A stretch of 64,000 nt of DNA from Cercis canadensis (lineage: Eukaryota > Streptophyta > Magnoliopsida > Fabales > Fabaceae): contig QAOA01006669.1 in the NCBI GenBank assembly GCA_003255065.1, positions 1 to 64,000 of the forward strand, in the 5' to 3' direction. Positions 1 through 10,872 of this stretch are shown one piece after another. The position numbers and the translations under genes were made by a program. Position 1 is the stretch's first letter, and each line of letters starts with the position of its first letter. The notes under the pieces are model-generated. The model saw nothing but the letters and a program-made list of their open reading frames with translations. It was not told where the DNA came from and ran no database searches.

Positions 1-46
1 ACACAATTAGACTCCCGAACCTTCTCTGGTTCGCAGACATATTTTT
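1..46 (+). mobile_element. LTR tail fragment of Tat-like element A family
   Basis: Nearly identical to 15885-15930 and similar to 30711-30755, which are the last part of element A LTRs. It contains the short inverted repeat CGAACC/GGTTCG seen in those LTRs. It stops abruptly at about base 46 and is followed by unrelated-orientation pieces of the same family, so it is a fossil scrap and not the edge of a complete element. Confidence 0.85.
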
Positions 47-136
47 AATGACTAGGGAATTAATGGCACAAAATGTAATAGTGAGAAAATTAATAGCACG
101 AAATGTAATGGTAGATAAAATTAATGGTATAAAAAT
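47..136 (-). repeat. Inverted scrap of the element A minisatellite
   Basis: Repeats of the type AAATGTAAT...TTAATGG are the reverse complement of the approximately 30-bp minisatellite in the 3' non-coding region of element A (27475-28140). Its orientation is opposite to the LTR piece before it and the integrase piece after it. Confidence 0.7.
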
Positions 137-397
137 TGGCATGAAATGCTTCCCTTTGCCTTGCATGCTTACCGTATAGCGGTTCGATCGTCGACTGGGG
201 TAACGCCGTATTCTCTAGTATATGGTATGGAAGCTGTTACTCCTATAGAGGTAGAGATCCCCTCTCTCCGAGTCTTGATGGAAACTGATCTAGAAGAATC
301 AGAATGGGCACGGGTCAGATATGAGCAGCTGAATATGATTGAGGAGAAACGATTAGTTGCTATTTGTCATGGACAGTTATATCAACAAAGAATGGCC
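137..397 (+). pseudogene. Integrase fragment, Tat-like Ty3/gypsy
   Basis: The bases match 26050-26297 of element A at about 96% by eye. The translation carries the late integrase segment (EMLPFALHAYR, TPYSLVYGMEA) found after the catalytic core in Ty3/gypsy integrases. It is a small fossil fragment joined directly to a reverse-transcriptase fragment in the opposite orientation. Confidence 0.85.
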
Positions 398-1026
398 ATT
401 TCTGATCTTGGGGATGACATCTCCCGAATTGCTCGAACTTTATCTGGATCTATTTCAATTCCTTTCTCGCTAACGATAAACCCTAACAATTTACCAGAAG
501 TCGCACCAAAAGTGCATTTGTTTGGGTTCAATCTTAGCTTGTATTTTCTTAACCTCTCGAACAATTTTCGAAGCACATTCACATGGCTTTCTCCTTGTTT
601 TGACTTCGCCACCATATCATCCACATAAACCTCGATTTCTTTGTGTATCATGTCATGAAAAAGTGTGACCATGGCCCTCTGATAGGTAGCTCCTGCATTC
701 TTCAACCCAAATGGCATTACCCTATAACAATAGGTACCCCAAAGTGTGATGAACGTAGTCTTCTCTTTATCTTCATCAGCCATTGGAATCTGATTGTACC
801 CCGAATACCCATCCATGAAAGAATACCGGTGATTTTTGGTCGTGCTGTCCACAAGCACATCTATGTGTGGCAAAGGAAAATCATCTTTCGGACTGGCTCT
901 ATTCAGATCCCGGAAATCTACGCACATTCGTACTCGACCATCCTTTTTAGGCACTGGAACTATATTGGCAACCCATTCCGGATAAGTTGATACTTCTAAG
1001 AAACCAGCCTCAATCTGCTTGATCAT
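398..1026 (-). pseudogene. Reverse transcriptase fragment, Tat-like Ty3/gypsy
   Basis: A minus-strand open stretch of about 210 residues corresponds to 23530-24140 of element A. Visible RT hallmarks in order are VRMCVDFRDLN, the FMDGYSGYNQI segment, VMPFGLKNAGATYQR and the catalytic YVDDM. It is a fragment only: it has no protease, RNase H or LTR on its own strand. The neighbouring scraps belong to the same family but lie in other orientations and in the wrong order, so this is part of a rearranged fossil. Confidence 0.9.
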
Positions 1027-1060
1027 ATTAACAATTCATATGATACAATAATATATATAA

Positions 1061-1145
1061 TTATTCAAAAACTTTAGCACAATCTCTTTTACTGAAGAAG
1101 AGCTGATGCCTGGTATGAGTGCTCACAACAAGGCGCTTCATATAT
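1061..1145 (+). mobile_element. Scrap from the protease region of the Tat-like family
   Basis: About 85 bases match 21938-22022 of element A, just upstream of the protease active-site region (the stretch encoding LMPGMSAHNKAL). It is separated from the RT piece by about 35 bases of unassigned AT-rich DNA. Confidence 0.75.
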
Positions 1146-1345
1146 TAAATGCTCTCATGAGTGATGGATTTTGTTGTGTTACTCCTTGTGAATTCCCTTC
1201 CATATCTAGCTTCCATGCACTTAACCCAGAGACTATTAGGTTCTTTGACTAGTCTCCATCTCAACTTAGAAATAAAGGCTACGTTTTTGAGTTTAGTTCT
1301 CTTCAGACCCAAGACCTTTTNTTTTTTGTCATCTTTTCCCATCCA
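1146..1345 (-). pseudogene. LINE (non-LTR retrotransposon) C-terminal scrap
   Basis: The minus-strand translation reads ISKLRWRLVKEPNSLWVKCM followed by EARYG. This is the motif typical of the region after the reverse transcriptase in plant L1-like LINEs (KL.WRL..EP.SLW...L.AKYG). Only about 65 residues remain, with an N at 1321 inside a T-run, no poly(A) tail and no target-site duplication. It is a dead fragment; the family assignment rests on this one motif. Confidence 0.6.
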
Positions 1346-4300
1346 ACTAGATGGAGTTTCGTCTTACTCTCTGTTTGCCCCCACAAGACATTTCTAATGG
1401 CTCTATCAATATTGTGGCAAATAGAGGTATCCAAGCCTTCTTTAAATGTGGGCTCAAAAGGGTTAGACCTATCAGGCCTAACTTATTTTAACATCTCTAC
1501 CCAAGAAAATTATGAAAATAAATAAATAAAAAGTTCATTATTACTTTGTAGAAATATTTTAGAAAAAATTATTTCCAAGTTGCTTTCTTTGACCTAAATT
1601 ACTCTTAGGTGCGTTAAGCACCTACCTGGCTTACAATGTTTAAGGTCAAGGAAATTAAGAAAGTCCTTTTCTCAGTATTTTAATTATTTCATCTTATTGA
1701 GTAAATTACACTCCAATACTTTCAGGTTTGCTAAAATAATAGTAAATTCCAAACTAGGCCATAAATTACACTTCACCACATTCCACTAACTGTTGACTTA
1801 ACATATATATCCAAACGGAATATTTCATCTAACTATAATTCAAACCTAAATTTAGCACATTTCATCCCAATAAAACAATTTAAATGGCATAATATTTATT
1901 TTATGCATAAAAAAGCATTAAAAAATGTGTGCCACTTTCTGATTGGCTTGGTGATATATCTTATCAGCAAAGAGAAAAATCTTTGTCAAACCATGAACAA
2001 ATGTATAAATAGCCCTAACCAAACTTACTAGCATATCACTCTTGTTTTTCTCAACACCCTTATAAATAACCCCTCCGTTACAGGTACAAGACTTTTGACT
2101 CATCTCCCATTAATGACCCATTTTTAGTGGGGACCAACTTAACTTAATCTTTAGAGCCCGGAAATAAGAGTCTAACCCTTTCTACTTGTACAGATTAGTT
2201 CGATCTCATCCAACCTTTGAGATTCACCTGACTTCGAGTTCAACTTAGGCATTGTCACTAGGTAAATCCACCAAACCAGCTTGATCCGAAAGTCAATGGC
2301 CATAATCCTCTAATGCATAAGGCCTTGTCAACAAAAATTTACTCTTCCATCAACCTAACTAGCTCACTTGCTTCCACCAAATCATGAAATTCCTTGATAT
2401 TTCTATAAACCACTTATAAATTCACATTTTCTATGCATCAAGTGGTGAACTCACTTAAATTATAAGTTTTATAGATATTTACGTGTTGAATTTAACATTC
2501 CTTTTAACGAAAAGACTTTGACTACTATTATTACTACTAATCAATATCTTATTTTATCATTCATTAGTTGAGATTCATATATTTGACATTTCTTGAGTTC
2601 AAATGAACTTATTAAAATGTTAATATATAATAACTCAGATTATTGGTCTCAATGTAGTGTTCATTCCAATAATGATGTGTACATAATTTTAGATTGTAAT
2701 ACTTCCTATAATTATTTATTATGCTCAAGGTCTTTGACATTTTCCCTACTCTTAGAGTGAATTCGATGCTAAAACTGATTATATGTTAACATTATGATAG
2801 TCTTTGATTTTTTTTTTTGGTGAATATAACTTTTGATTTTTATCGATTGATAATATTGTTTAAGAAAAAAGCAAATATTCTTTTTTCCTTTGAGTAGCTA
2901 CAACGTTTACAAAAAGATTCTAATACAATTCTTTTAAAAAAAAAAATTTATTTGAGAGAAAAAAAAAATAAAACCCAGTCTCGANTCTTTAAAAAAAAAA
3001 AATTTTATTTGAGAGAACAAAAAAATAAAACCCAGTCTCGAATTCCATTATTTGGTATTTTCGTATTTAAAAAAGAAAAATAAGGGGTTAAGTTTATGGT
3101 TAGTTAACAATTAGTCGAAGGGAGGAAACGGGTAGAGTGTAATTTATAGACAAGTTTAAAATTTACTGTCATTTTGGCAAATCTCAAAGGAATGGAGATT
3201 ATGGAGTGTAATTTACTCTATATTATTCTTTTCACCTCAACTCGTTGTCATGGACTCATGAAAGTATTTGACTCAACAAACTTTTTTTCTTTTTCTTTGG
3301 ACCAACACTTATGCAGTAAAAAACGAATAATTTATCTAAGAAAAATAATCCAGTAATAATTATGAATGATTATAACGCATAATAAAGTATCATAAAGAAA
3401 TAATTAATCAACGAAGAAAAGAGGACAAACTCATTTCTTTGGAGATGAGAAATTACAAACTTATTTCTTTTTCTCACCACTTCTTTTACGAGAATTTAAC
3501 TATTAATCTTTCGTGATTACTTTTTTTTTTGGTTTTAACGGTAAAGGTATCCTCATGTCATCTTTCATGCAGTGCAACAAAATCTCCCCCTGAGCTTTCA
3601 TAAAATTACGACTCTAAACATTTACTCAGCTTAACCTGAATTTCTCCAAAACTTTGAACTATATGACTGCACTTCCATATGTCTCAATGCACATCAATTA
3701 ATCTTTATCAAAAACCATTTATAGCCTCTTGTGTTACACTAGTATACATCAAAAATTAGTTCTATAAAGTCATTGAATGTGATGTAGTTGAGAGAGATTT
3801 TAGTTGTTTGTAGGAAGCCAATGGTTCAAATTTGTATGGTGTCATGTAACCAAAAAGAAATTGATCTATAGATATTTCTTTTGGTGGAAAAAAAATTTAA
3901 GAGTTAGATAGGTTGTTCCAACTTCCAACTCCAAGGTAGGACGCACAATAATTAGTGGATGTCTACCAACAAATGATCACTAGTAGGATTCAAACCAAGG
4001 ACTTTTTGTCAACACAACTTGATACCTCCAAATGAGCCAACCATTGTTGGCTATAAATTATTTTTATGTTGATCCATGTAGGTTAACATTCAATAAATGA
4101 GTAAAATATCAATTTTGTCCTTGAATTATTTGTCAAATGTCACTTTAGTCCTTGATTTATTTCTAGTGTCATTTTAGTCATTGAATTATCAATTTGTCTA
4201 CTAAATTAGCCCTCCATATTCACCAGTTAGTGACGGTGGACGGAAAAATCCAAGTGGCCTATTAAGTGATGACGTGGCCGTTAGTTTCCATGTGGCATGT

Positions 4301-4974
4301 ATGACTTGCCATGTATGGGTAGTTGAAGTGAGTTGGGTTACGCTATCGTTTCAACCCATAATAAAAAACTTTTCAAGACTCTCAACCAAAGATGTCATTG
4401 TTTAGAGCTTTGGGGAAAACAAAAATGGGTCGTGAGCAACCCAAATATGATAGCGTCTTGGTGCATGAGGGGTTTTTCATCCTTGAACCACGATAGAGTG
4501 ATTTCATTATGATAATCCCAAACTTAAATCCTGAACCCCAAATTTGTGAATTCACATGCTCACCCTCTCAACTGCACAAAGCAGACTCATGAAGTAGACA
4601 CACAAAGCAGACGAACAATGGAAGCTTGGAATCTTGAGTGGAGTGTTGATACTAGTGTGGTCATCCTAGAACACGTGAGGTTGTTGAAAATTTCATCGCC
4701 TCCTTCTAAAATGTAGCGATGAAAAAGTGTTTCTGTAGTTATGTTGTTTCTCTCCTTGTGGTCCATGTAATAGTGTACATTGGGGTCCATAATGTAGGGT
4801 TCAATTGGTATGATTGATTGTGGTTTTTTTTTCTTAAAAAAAAAAAGAAAATTGTTGTGGTCCTTGGGAAATAGTTATTGGCGCTTTATTATTGTACGGG
4901 GATCTTGAGCGGTAGCAATGGTAGCCATGTGTGGTGCCTGATTGTCTTTTTGTGTTGGGAACTTTATTTATTTT
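1346..4974. other. Gene-free AT-rich intergenic stretch
   Basis: No open frame here has convincing protein features; the few 60-67-codon frames look like chance. Two patches resemble dispersed repeats. At about 3940-4060 there is a B-box-like GATTCAAACC, which could be a decayed tRNA-derived SINE. At about 4090-4330 there is a low-copy-looking tract with TAGTCCTTGAATTAT and TGACGTGGC motifs of the kind common in plant repeats, but I could not find ends for it. T- and A-runs are frequent. Confidence 0.5.
2930..3041. repeat. Short duplication flanking an N join
   Basis: About 55 bases ending in AAAACCCAGTCTCGA occur immediately before the N at 2985 and again immediately after it, with small changes in the A-runs. 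The placement exactly astride the N suggests an unresolved overlap between two contig ends and not a biological repeat. Confidence 0.75.
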
Positions 4975-5663
4975 CACTACAAGAAAATTCTCATTTTCTC
5001 AAGGAACAAATCCGTGAGAAATGGTGAAAAAGTCCATGAGAAACAATGTTCTCACGGACTTTCCGTGGAATTACGGGTGAGAGAAAAACAAGTGTGACAA
5101 AAGCAATTTCTCAAGAACAAATTGATCTGTGAGAAATTTCTCACGGATAAATATTTGTTACGTGTAAGAATATCTCACGTGAAAGTCGTGAGTTTTCTCA
5201 CGGAGTACTATTCGTGAGAAAATCTGTGAGAAAAACCTTTCTAAATAATTTTTTTATTTTTTTATTTGTGAATTTTTTTCTCTAAAATAACAATTTATTA
5301 TTTCTAAACATTTAATCAAATTAATAAATTAAATTAAATGAAATATAACTAAATTTTATTAATAAAAAATGTTATACAATAAAAAAAACTATACAACAGA
5401 ATCATAATCAGCACTAGCCCTCCTCATTAGTATCGTTAGCTGTGTCATCCTCAACTGCGGGTTGCGGGGCCGAACCAGCTCCTGGATATTGTTGCTGGTG
5501 TAACTGTCCTAGAATAGAGGCAAGCATCTCAAGTGAAATGTCGCTCACATCCGATGCATTGGCCACTGGGAGGAGGCGAGCCATCTCCTACTGCAAGCTC
5601 GCTATCTGGGACAGGACATCAAACAAGGCCACATCTGATTGTTAGGAAGGTCGGGTAGGCTGT
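4975..5663. mobile_element. CACTA (En/Spm) transposon terminal fragment
   Basis: It begins with CACTACAAGAAAA, the classic terminus of plant CACTA elements. This is followed by a dense field of short direct and inverted subterminal repeats built on TCTCACGGA and TCCGTGAGAAA (about 4985-5240), as expected for TNPA-type binding sites. The opposite terminus is absent: the element is interrupted at 5664 by the LTR of element B. A gene-tail remnant lies inside on the minus strand. The three bases before the terminus are TTT, but the duplication cannot be checked with one end missing. Confidence 0.85.
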
Positions 5664-6589
5664 TGATGTGATTTTTGCTATCGGCAAGTATACCGGGCCA
5701 CACAAGTAGTATAAAAGTGAGTTGAGTATTGTCCTCAGGGATTTGACGTTAGCAAGTACCAATTTCACTAACAATGATTCTATTTGGAAAATTCAATAGT
5801 TTGAGTTGAAGAAAACTATACTAGTAACATGGATACCAATGATTAATTGAAATGAATTGAATAACACATCTTAAACAACTTAATCAGCAATTAAGTTAAA
5901 GGAACTATTCGTGAGAAAAACCTTTCTAAATAATTTTTTTATTTTTTTATTTGTGAATTTTTTTTCTCTAAAATAACAATTTATTATTTCTAAACATTTA
6001 ATCAAATTAATAAATTAAATTAAATTAAATATAACTAAATTTTATTAATAAAAAATGTTATACAATAAAAAAAACTATACAACAGAATCATAATCAGCAC
6101 TAGTCCTCCGCATTAGTATCGTTAGCTGTGTCATCCTCAACTGCGGGCTGCGGGGCCGAACCAGCTCCTGGATATTGTTGCTGGTGTAACTATCCTAGAA
6201 TAGAGGCAAGCATCTCAAGTGAAATGTCGCTCACATCCGATGCGTTGGCCACTGGGAGGAGGCGAGCCATCTCCTACTGCAAGCTCGCTATCTGGGACAG
6301 GACATCAAACAAGGCCACATCTGATTGTTAGGAAGGTCGGGTAGGTTGTTGATGTGATTTTTGCTACCGGCAAGTATACCGGGCCACACAAGTAGTATAA
6401 AAGTGAGTTGAGTATCGTCCTCAGGGATTTGACGTTAGCAAGTACCAATTTCACTAACAATGATTCTATTTGGAAAATTCAATAGTTTGAGTTGAAGAAA
6501 ACTATACTAGTAACATGGATACCAATGATTAATTGAAATGAACTGAATAACACATCTTAAACAACTTAATCAGCAATTAAGTTAAAGGA
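5207..6589. repeat. Tandem duplication of about 690 bp spanning CACTA/LTR junction
   Basis: Copy 1 (5207-5903) and copy 2 (5904-6589) both run from ACTATTCGTGAGAA through the CACTA gene tail and into the first 240 bases of the element B LTR. They differ at about ten positions plus a 12-base deletion in copy 2, roughly 1-2% divergence. The unit crosses the insertion junction, so the duplication happened after element B inserted. There is no N at the boundary, and the copies differ, so this looks genuine. Confidence 0.9.
5414..5660 (-). pseudogene. C-terminal tail of a CACTA-encoded protein
   Basis: Read on the minus strand, this encodes a tail containing SDVALFDVLSQIASLQ, then MARLLPVANASDVSDISLEM, an ILGQLHQQQYPGAG segment and an acidic end DDTANDTNEEG before a TAG stop at 5414-5416. 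The gene end lies about 440 bp inside the CACTA terminus and reads toward it, the usual arrangement for the transposon's accessory or transposase gene. There is an in-frame stop after IASLQ, and the 5' part is gone because element B replaced it. I infer a TNP/Ptta-like product from position and composition; no catalytic motif is left to confirm it. Confidence 0.5.
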
Positions 6590-7690
6590 TTAACAATTAA
6601 CAAGAGAAGGTTAGAGGGCTGATTTCACTTGGTTTGAACTCCGGTTATTTCAGAGACAAAACAACCTTTGAATTACTGAAGAATACATTATCTTAGTTAC
6701 AAATTCTTTGTTGTTGGCCAATTTCCCTAATTTGATTGAACCCAATCTCTTGGAGAAACAATCCTCCCTATCCTAACTAATTGCACAATTCCTTGGTACA
6801 ATTAACTTGTCTAAGTGATTAAGCTCTAGGAAATTAATTCAAGACCACATAAACTAAGTTATCTATCCCTAGATTAACTTGATTTATGGTAGAAATTACA
6901 GAGCATACTCATATCTTACTATCCCTAGCATCAACATGAGTCAATAAACCATTCAAATAGTAGCTAAGCATTTAAAGGCATTAAGAGTAGTAAAATCTAC
7001 TCCAAGAAAGAGACTTGCATCAAAATAACTTCATTCAACAATAAAACTTCATCCAAAACCTAGCTACATCAATCTCCTAATAAAGAGGGTTTAGCTACTC
7101 ATAATTAAACCAAAAATAACAGAGAAATAGAATTCATAATGAGAGAGAAGAGTAAAAACTAGGAGAAATCCGAGTCACAATCGTCACTACTCGAGCCCAA
7201 GCTCCCTCCTCTAGTTCCTTTGCAGCGCCTTTGCTCTCTCTGTCTCCGGATGTCTCTATTTTTCCGTTCTTCTTGCTTTTATAGGTAGGTTAAGTCAAGA
7301 GAAAGATGAAATGACACATCAGACCCTGACGCTAGCGCTGGGCGCTACGAATCCAGCGCTGGGTCACTACTGAAATGGCTACTTCGCTGCCTTGCTGGCA
7401 CTGGAGGGGCAGCATTGGGTGCTGTTTCTTGACTTCCTTCCATCAACTTGGTTCTTAACACTAAGTGCCCATCTTCAATCTCCTAATGTTCTAACCTATA
7501 AAAACAATAAAAATGGACTATTAATGAACTAAAAACATGGTAGAAAATGAAATAAAACTAAGAGATTGACATTAACTAAGTCTACAAAATAACTAGACAA
7601 AATGACACACATTCATGCAAAACTAACTTAAGAACTAGCTAACTTAAGCATAATTAGAGTATAATAATTCTATTTCATAGAATTATCGCA
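6350..7690 (-). repeat. 3' LTR of element B
   Basis: 1341 bp, starting TGATGTGATTTTTGC and ending ATTATCGCA on the plus strand, so TG...CA on either strand. Next to it at 7691-7702 is CCCCCAAACTTA, whose complement (TAAGTTTGGGGG) is a good polypurine tract for a minus-strand element. A TATA-like box (CCTATAAAAGC on the minus strand, 7275-7285) lies downstream of a GC-rich island with AGCGCT/GGGCGCT repeats (about 7325-7435). A partial extra copy of the first 240 bases is at 5664-5903, made by the tandem duplication. Confidence 0.85.
7275..7285 (-). promoter_or_regulatory. TATA box of element B LTR
   Basis: Minus strand CCTATAAAAGC, about 405 bases from the LTR start and directly downstream of the GC-rich repeat island. 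Position and sequence fit a Pol II LTR promoter; there is no direct evidence of activity. Confidence 0.5.
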
Positions 7691-7705
7691 CCCCCAAACT
7701 TAGGA

Positions 7706-7727
7706 TTTTGCTAGTCCTCTAGCAAAA
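7706..7727 (-). ncRNA. AGGA-loop hairpin next to polypurine tract (element B)
   Basis: On the minus strand, TTTTGCTAG and CTAGCAAAA form a perfect 9-bp stem around the four-base loop AGGA. The element's G-run polypurine tract and LTR follow directly. The same loop and the same following G-run occur at 44919-44942 with a different stem. Putative RNA or DNA structural element of unknown role. Confidence 0.6.
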
Positions 7728-8926
7728 GAAAACTCAAAAACACTAACTAGAAAAAGATAAGCAAAATAAAAACAACAACACAACATGACTTCCAAAAATC
7801 TCAAGTTTAAACTCAAATTAGCTCATAATGACAACTTGCTACTCATAATTCCTAGTTGCTTTCTCAAGGGAATTCAAAAATTTACTCAGTTCATGCATAT
7901 GACTGTGTGAATTATGAGTGTTGCATACCCACTAAGATTTAAAACAGTAATGATTCAAAGAAAGTCCATGAACTTACAAAGTGATTATAATCCACTCCTC
8001 ACAGAAATAACATATTCCAAACCAAGGATCACTAGGACTTGAAGGGTTTACAGGGTAAAGTCTAAATGCAAATCACGAATGAATAATGATGCTCATGTAC
8101 CTCTACATGCCTGGATTATCTTAGAGATTTAGCAATAAACCTCCACTTGAGCTCTTTTGTATTGTGCATTTTTTTTATATGCATCTTTGTGCATTTCCTG
8201 ACCAAGCTACTAAAAGTAGGAGATAAATGTATGACCGTGCACCTAATCCACACATCATAAACTCACTCTTCCTTACAAAATTGGAATTTTAAATTGACAG
8301 ACGTAATAAAGCTCTGAAAAAAATGACCGTGCGCCTAACCACACATCACCTCCTTAGGCCACTATGTTGAACAATTCATTTTCTCACAATTTTTTTAAGC
8401 TTGTGGGGTTACTTAATACCAAAGATAATCCAGGGCTCAAAGGTGCAGAGAAACAATAAATTAGAAATCAAACAAAGGTTTCTACACCACAAAATCAAAC
8501 TCACAGGGGTAGCAAAGAAGTTCACAATTGCAAACAAATTTAGGAGGCCTAGATCCTTTCCATGATTAAGAAAACAGAACAATAGCTCAAAGGAGAAAAG
8601 AATCACAAGGTAATCCACTACTAACTCAGAGTAATGGGTAAAAATTCTTGTTGGCAAGCAACAACACTCAATGAAAATTTAAACAAACAAACCATCATTG
8701 TTTTATTCAAATTCCCAAGAGAATGCAGCCAGAGTTTTAGGATGCAAATCATTAATATGAACTAAAATGCCACTACTAACATTCAGCATTGTCAGAGTTT
8801 GGAAATCACTAACAAAGAACAAAAACACAAACAGACATGCATATAAACAACAAAAAATAAACTAGTATACTAAAGTAACAACAAAGAAACATATAATATC
8901 AAAGAAAACACCCCCAAACTTGAGAG

Positions 8927-8946
8927 ACACAAGGTCCTCATTGTTG
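8927..8946 (-). ncRNA. Weaker AGGA-loop hairpin inside element B
   Basis: On the minus strand CAACAATG-AGGA-CCTTGTG can fold with one bulge and one mismatch. It is followed within 20 bases by CAAGTTTGGGGGTG, the same downstream tract as at 7706-7727. It is a degenerate, internal copy of the hairpin plus G-run module. Confidence 0.4.
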
Positions 8947-9018
8947 GAGATGGAAAAACAAAAATGGAGAATACACAAAAGAAAATCAAGAAAATGCCCT
9001 AGAAAGAAGCGATGCGAT

Positions 9019-9276
9019 CTACTCGGCGTCAGCATTCGAGTCATCATCAGGGCCAGGTGCTGGTTGGCGATAAGGTGGGTGGGCAGTTTGCCATGGTCCA
9101 TCGGGAGCATGTGGTTCCATGAGGTCCGGCGGCGGCATTGGAAAGGGAATGTAATTCTCGATTTCCTCACATGTCCCTGGCGTCAATTGGAAGCCTTTTT
9201 CTCGAAGGTGGGCGGAGGTAGAGGAACCGGCTTGGGCACTCGCTCGAGATATTTGAGATGAAGTGAGGGGAGGCAT
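9019..9276 (-). CDS. Small proline-rich ORF in element B 3' region
   Basis: An 85-residue frame starting at ATG 9276 on the minus strand (MPPLTSSQISRASAQAGSST at the start) and ending with an acidic tail (PGPDDDSNADAE). The middle is rich in Pro (IPFPMPPPDLMEPHAPDG). It lies downstream of gag-protease, where Athila relatives may carry an extra, spliced ORF. A pyrimidine-rich tract ending in CAAG lies just upstream of the ATG. I do not recognise the protein and see no transmembrane segment or catalytic motif. It could be a remnant exon of a retroelement downstream ORF or simply a chance frame. Confidence 0.35.
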   Translation of the reverse strand: MPPLTSSQISRASAQAGSSTSAHLREKGFQLTPGTCEEIENYIPFPMPPPDLMEPHAPDGPWQTAHPPYRQPAPGPDDDSNADAE

Positions 9277-10872
9277 AGCGATGTACCTTGAAATGAAAAC
9301 CACAAAATGAATTGAGTTCAAGTTAAGCGATACAAGTGAACAACAAGCATTGAAGAAAAACACTTGAGGAATCAACAAGCATACCCACGTATCAAGAAAC
9401 ATGCATCAAGTGAACTCAAAAATTCGGTCTCGTAAACATTTAGGAATACTACCCCACATAAGGAGTCAACGACCTTTTCACCCCCAAACTTGAAAGACAT
9501 TAAGCATTTGAGCACATTTAAAAATTAGTGCTTTGCAAGGCACATAGACTAGAAATAGGTGCTAACCGGACCATGAGATCCAAAGCATGGAAGAAAAACA
9601 AATTTTTGGGTCCTTTGTAAATGGAACTAGCACTGAACATGTAAGAATTCAGAAGTGCTTGGTGCTAGAAATTGGTATTCATCCATCTTACTTAGTCACT
9701 TTTTCATGGTGGAACCCAACTCAATTAGTCACCTTTTGCTAGAGGAAAGTGCAAGAAAATTGGTACCATGAGGACTTTACAAGTGCCAATGCACATTTTT
9801 AAGTAAATAGCAATGCAATCCAGGGAGCACTTTAAGTACTATCAACAAGCAATATGAAGCACCATGGCACTATAGCAAAAAAAATGAAATGTTAAGCAAA
9901 TAGCAATTTTCAAGGAAAGTTAGTGCTCACAACCCATGGTAACAAGCACATTCCATGCATTCACCATCAACTTTACATTTGATCACACATTGGGCAAGCA
10001 TGTAGGAAAATAATGAAAGAAATCAAAGGATGCATGGCTTGAGAAAGCAAAGTTCAAGACAAATGTTAGCATGTGATGACTTCCCAAGCATTCATGCACA
10101 CCCAAGCAACTTCAATATCATGAGGTAAGCTATTAAAATCTCCATGCCACATGTACATAACAAGAAAAATGCCCATTAGCCATGTGAATCACGCAACCCA
10201 TTCACACACCCTCACTTAGGCATTTTAGCAAACACCTTGCATGCATAATGTAAAAACAAGAAAATAAAGTACCCTTTGTAGATGCTCATCCTCCCTTAAG
10301 CCCAAATATTACCAAAAAGCATCCCACAATGCACAAAAAATTCAAGTGAGATGAAAAGGGAAGGAATCCAAAAATGGGGTATATACACCCAAAGACCCAA
10401 AATAGATATGTTCAAAGCAATGCATTAAGCAATTAGATGAATTAAATTCCCAAAATAAGACAAGCACACAAAAGGCAAAGAAGGTAGAGAAATATACTGA
10501 AATTGCTTCCAAAATTTGAAAATTTTCTTTATGTGCTCTTGAACCTTTACTTGAAAAAAATAAAAATAAAAAAATGAGCTTGCAAAATTTTTTTTTGGTT
10601 GAGGACAGAGGTGACCAAAATGGAGAGGGAAAGAGGTGGGTGGTGTGTGGAGGTGAGAATGGAGGAGAAATAGATGAGAAAGAATGGGCGGTGGTGCTTT
10701 GCTTGGAGGTTTTGGAAATGAAAATGGAGGAAGGGGAAGAAAGAGTGGGGGGAAAATGGGGAAAGAGGGGAGGAAATCAAATATTGGGGAGAAAGAAAGG
10801 GCCAAAACGCATAGCTTAACTTAGAAAAAATGTGAAGTTCTTTTTTTTTTTTTTTTTTTTTTTNTTTTTTTC

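Noticed and set aside
3940-4060. tRNA-derived SINE or tRNA gene
   Set aside because: A B-box-like GATTCAAACC is present, but there is no convincing A-box, cloverleaf or flanking duplication. The similar patch at 56830-57000 fails for the same reason.
4090-4330. Possible Mutator-like terminal region (TAGTCCTTGAATTAT, TGACGTGGC words)
   Set aside because: No second terminus and no 9-bp duplication could be found; it is mentioned only as a repeat-like patch.
5442-6331. Two plus-strand 67-codon frames (MSSSTAGCGAEP...) as a duplicated gene
   Set aside because: The minus strand reads as a plausible CACTA protein tail. The plus-strand frames are its shadow, doubled by the tandem duplication.
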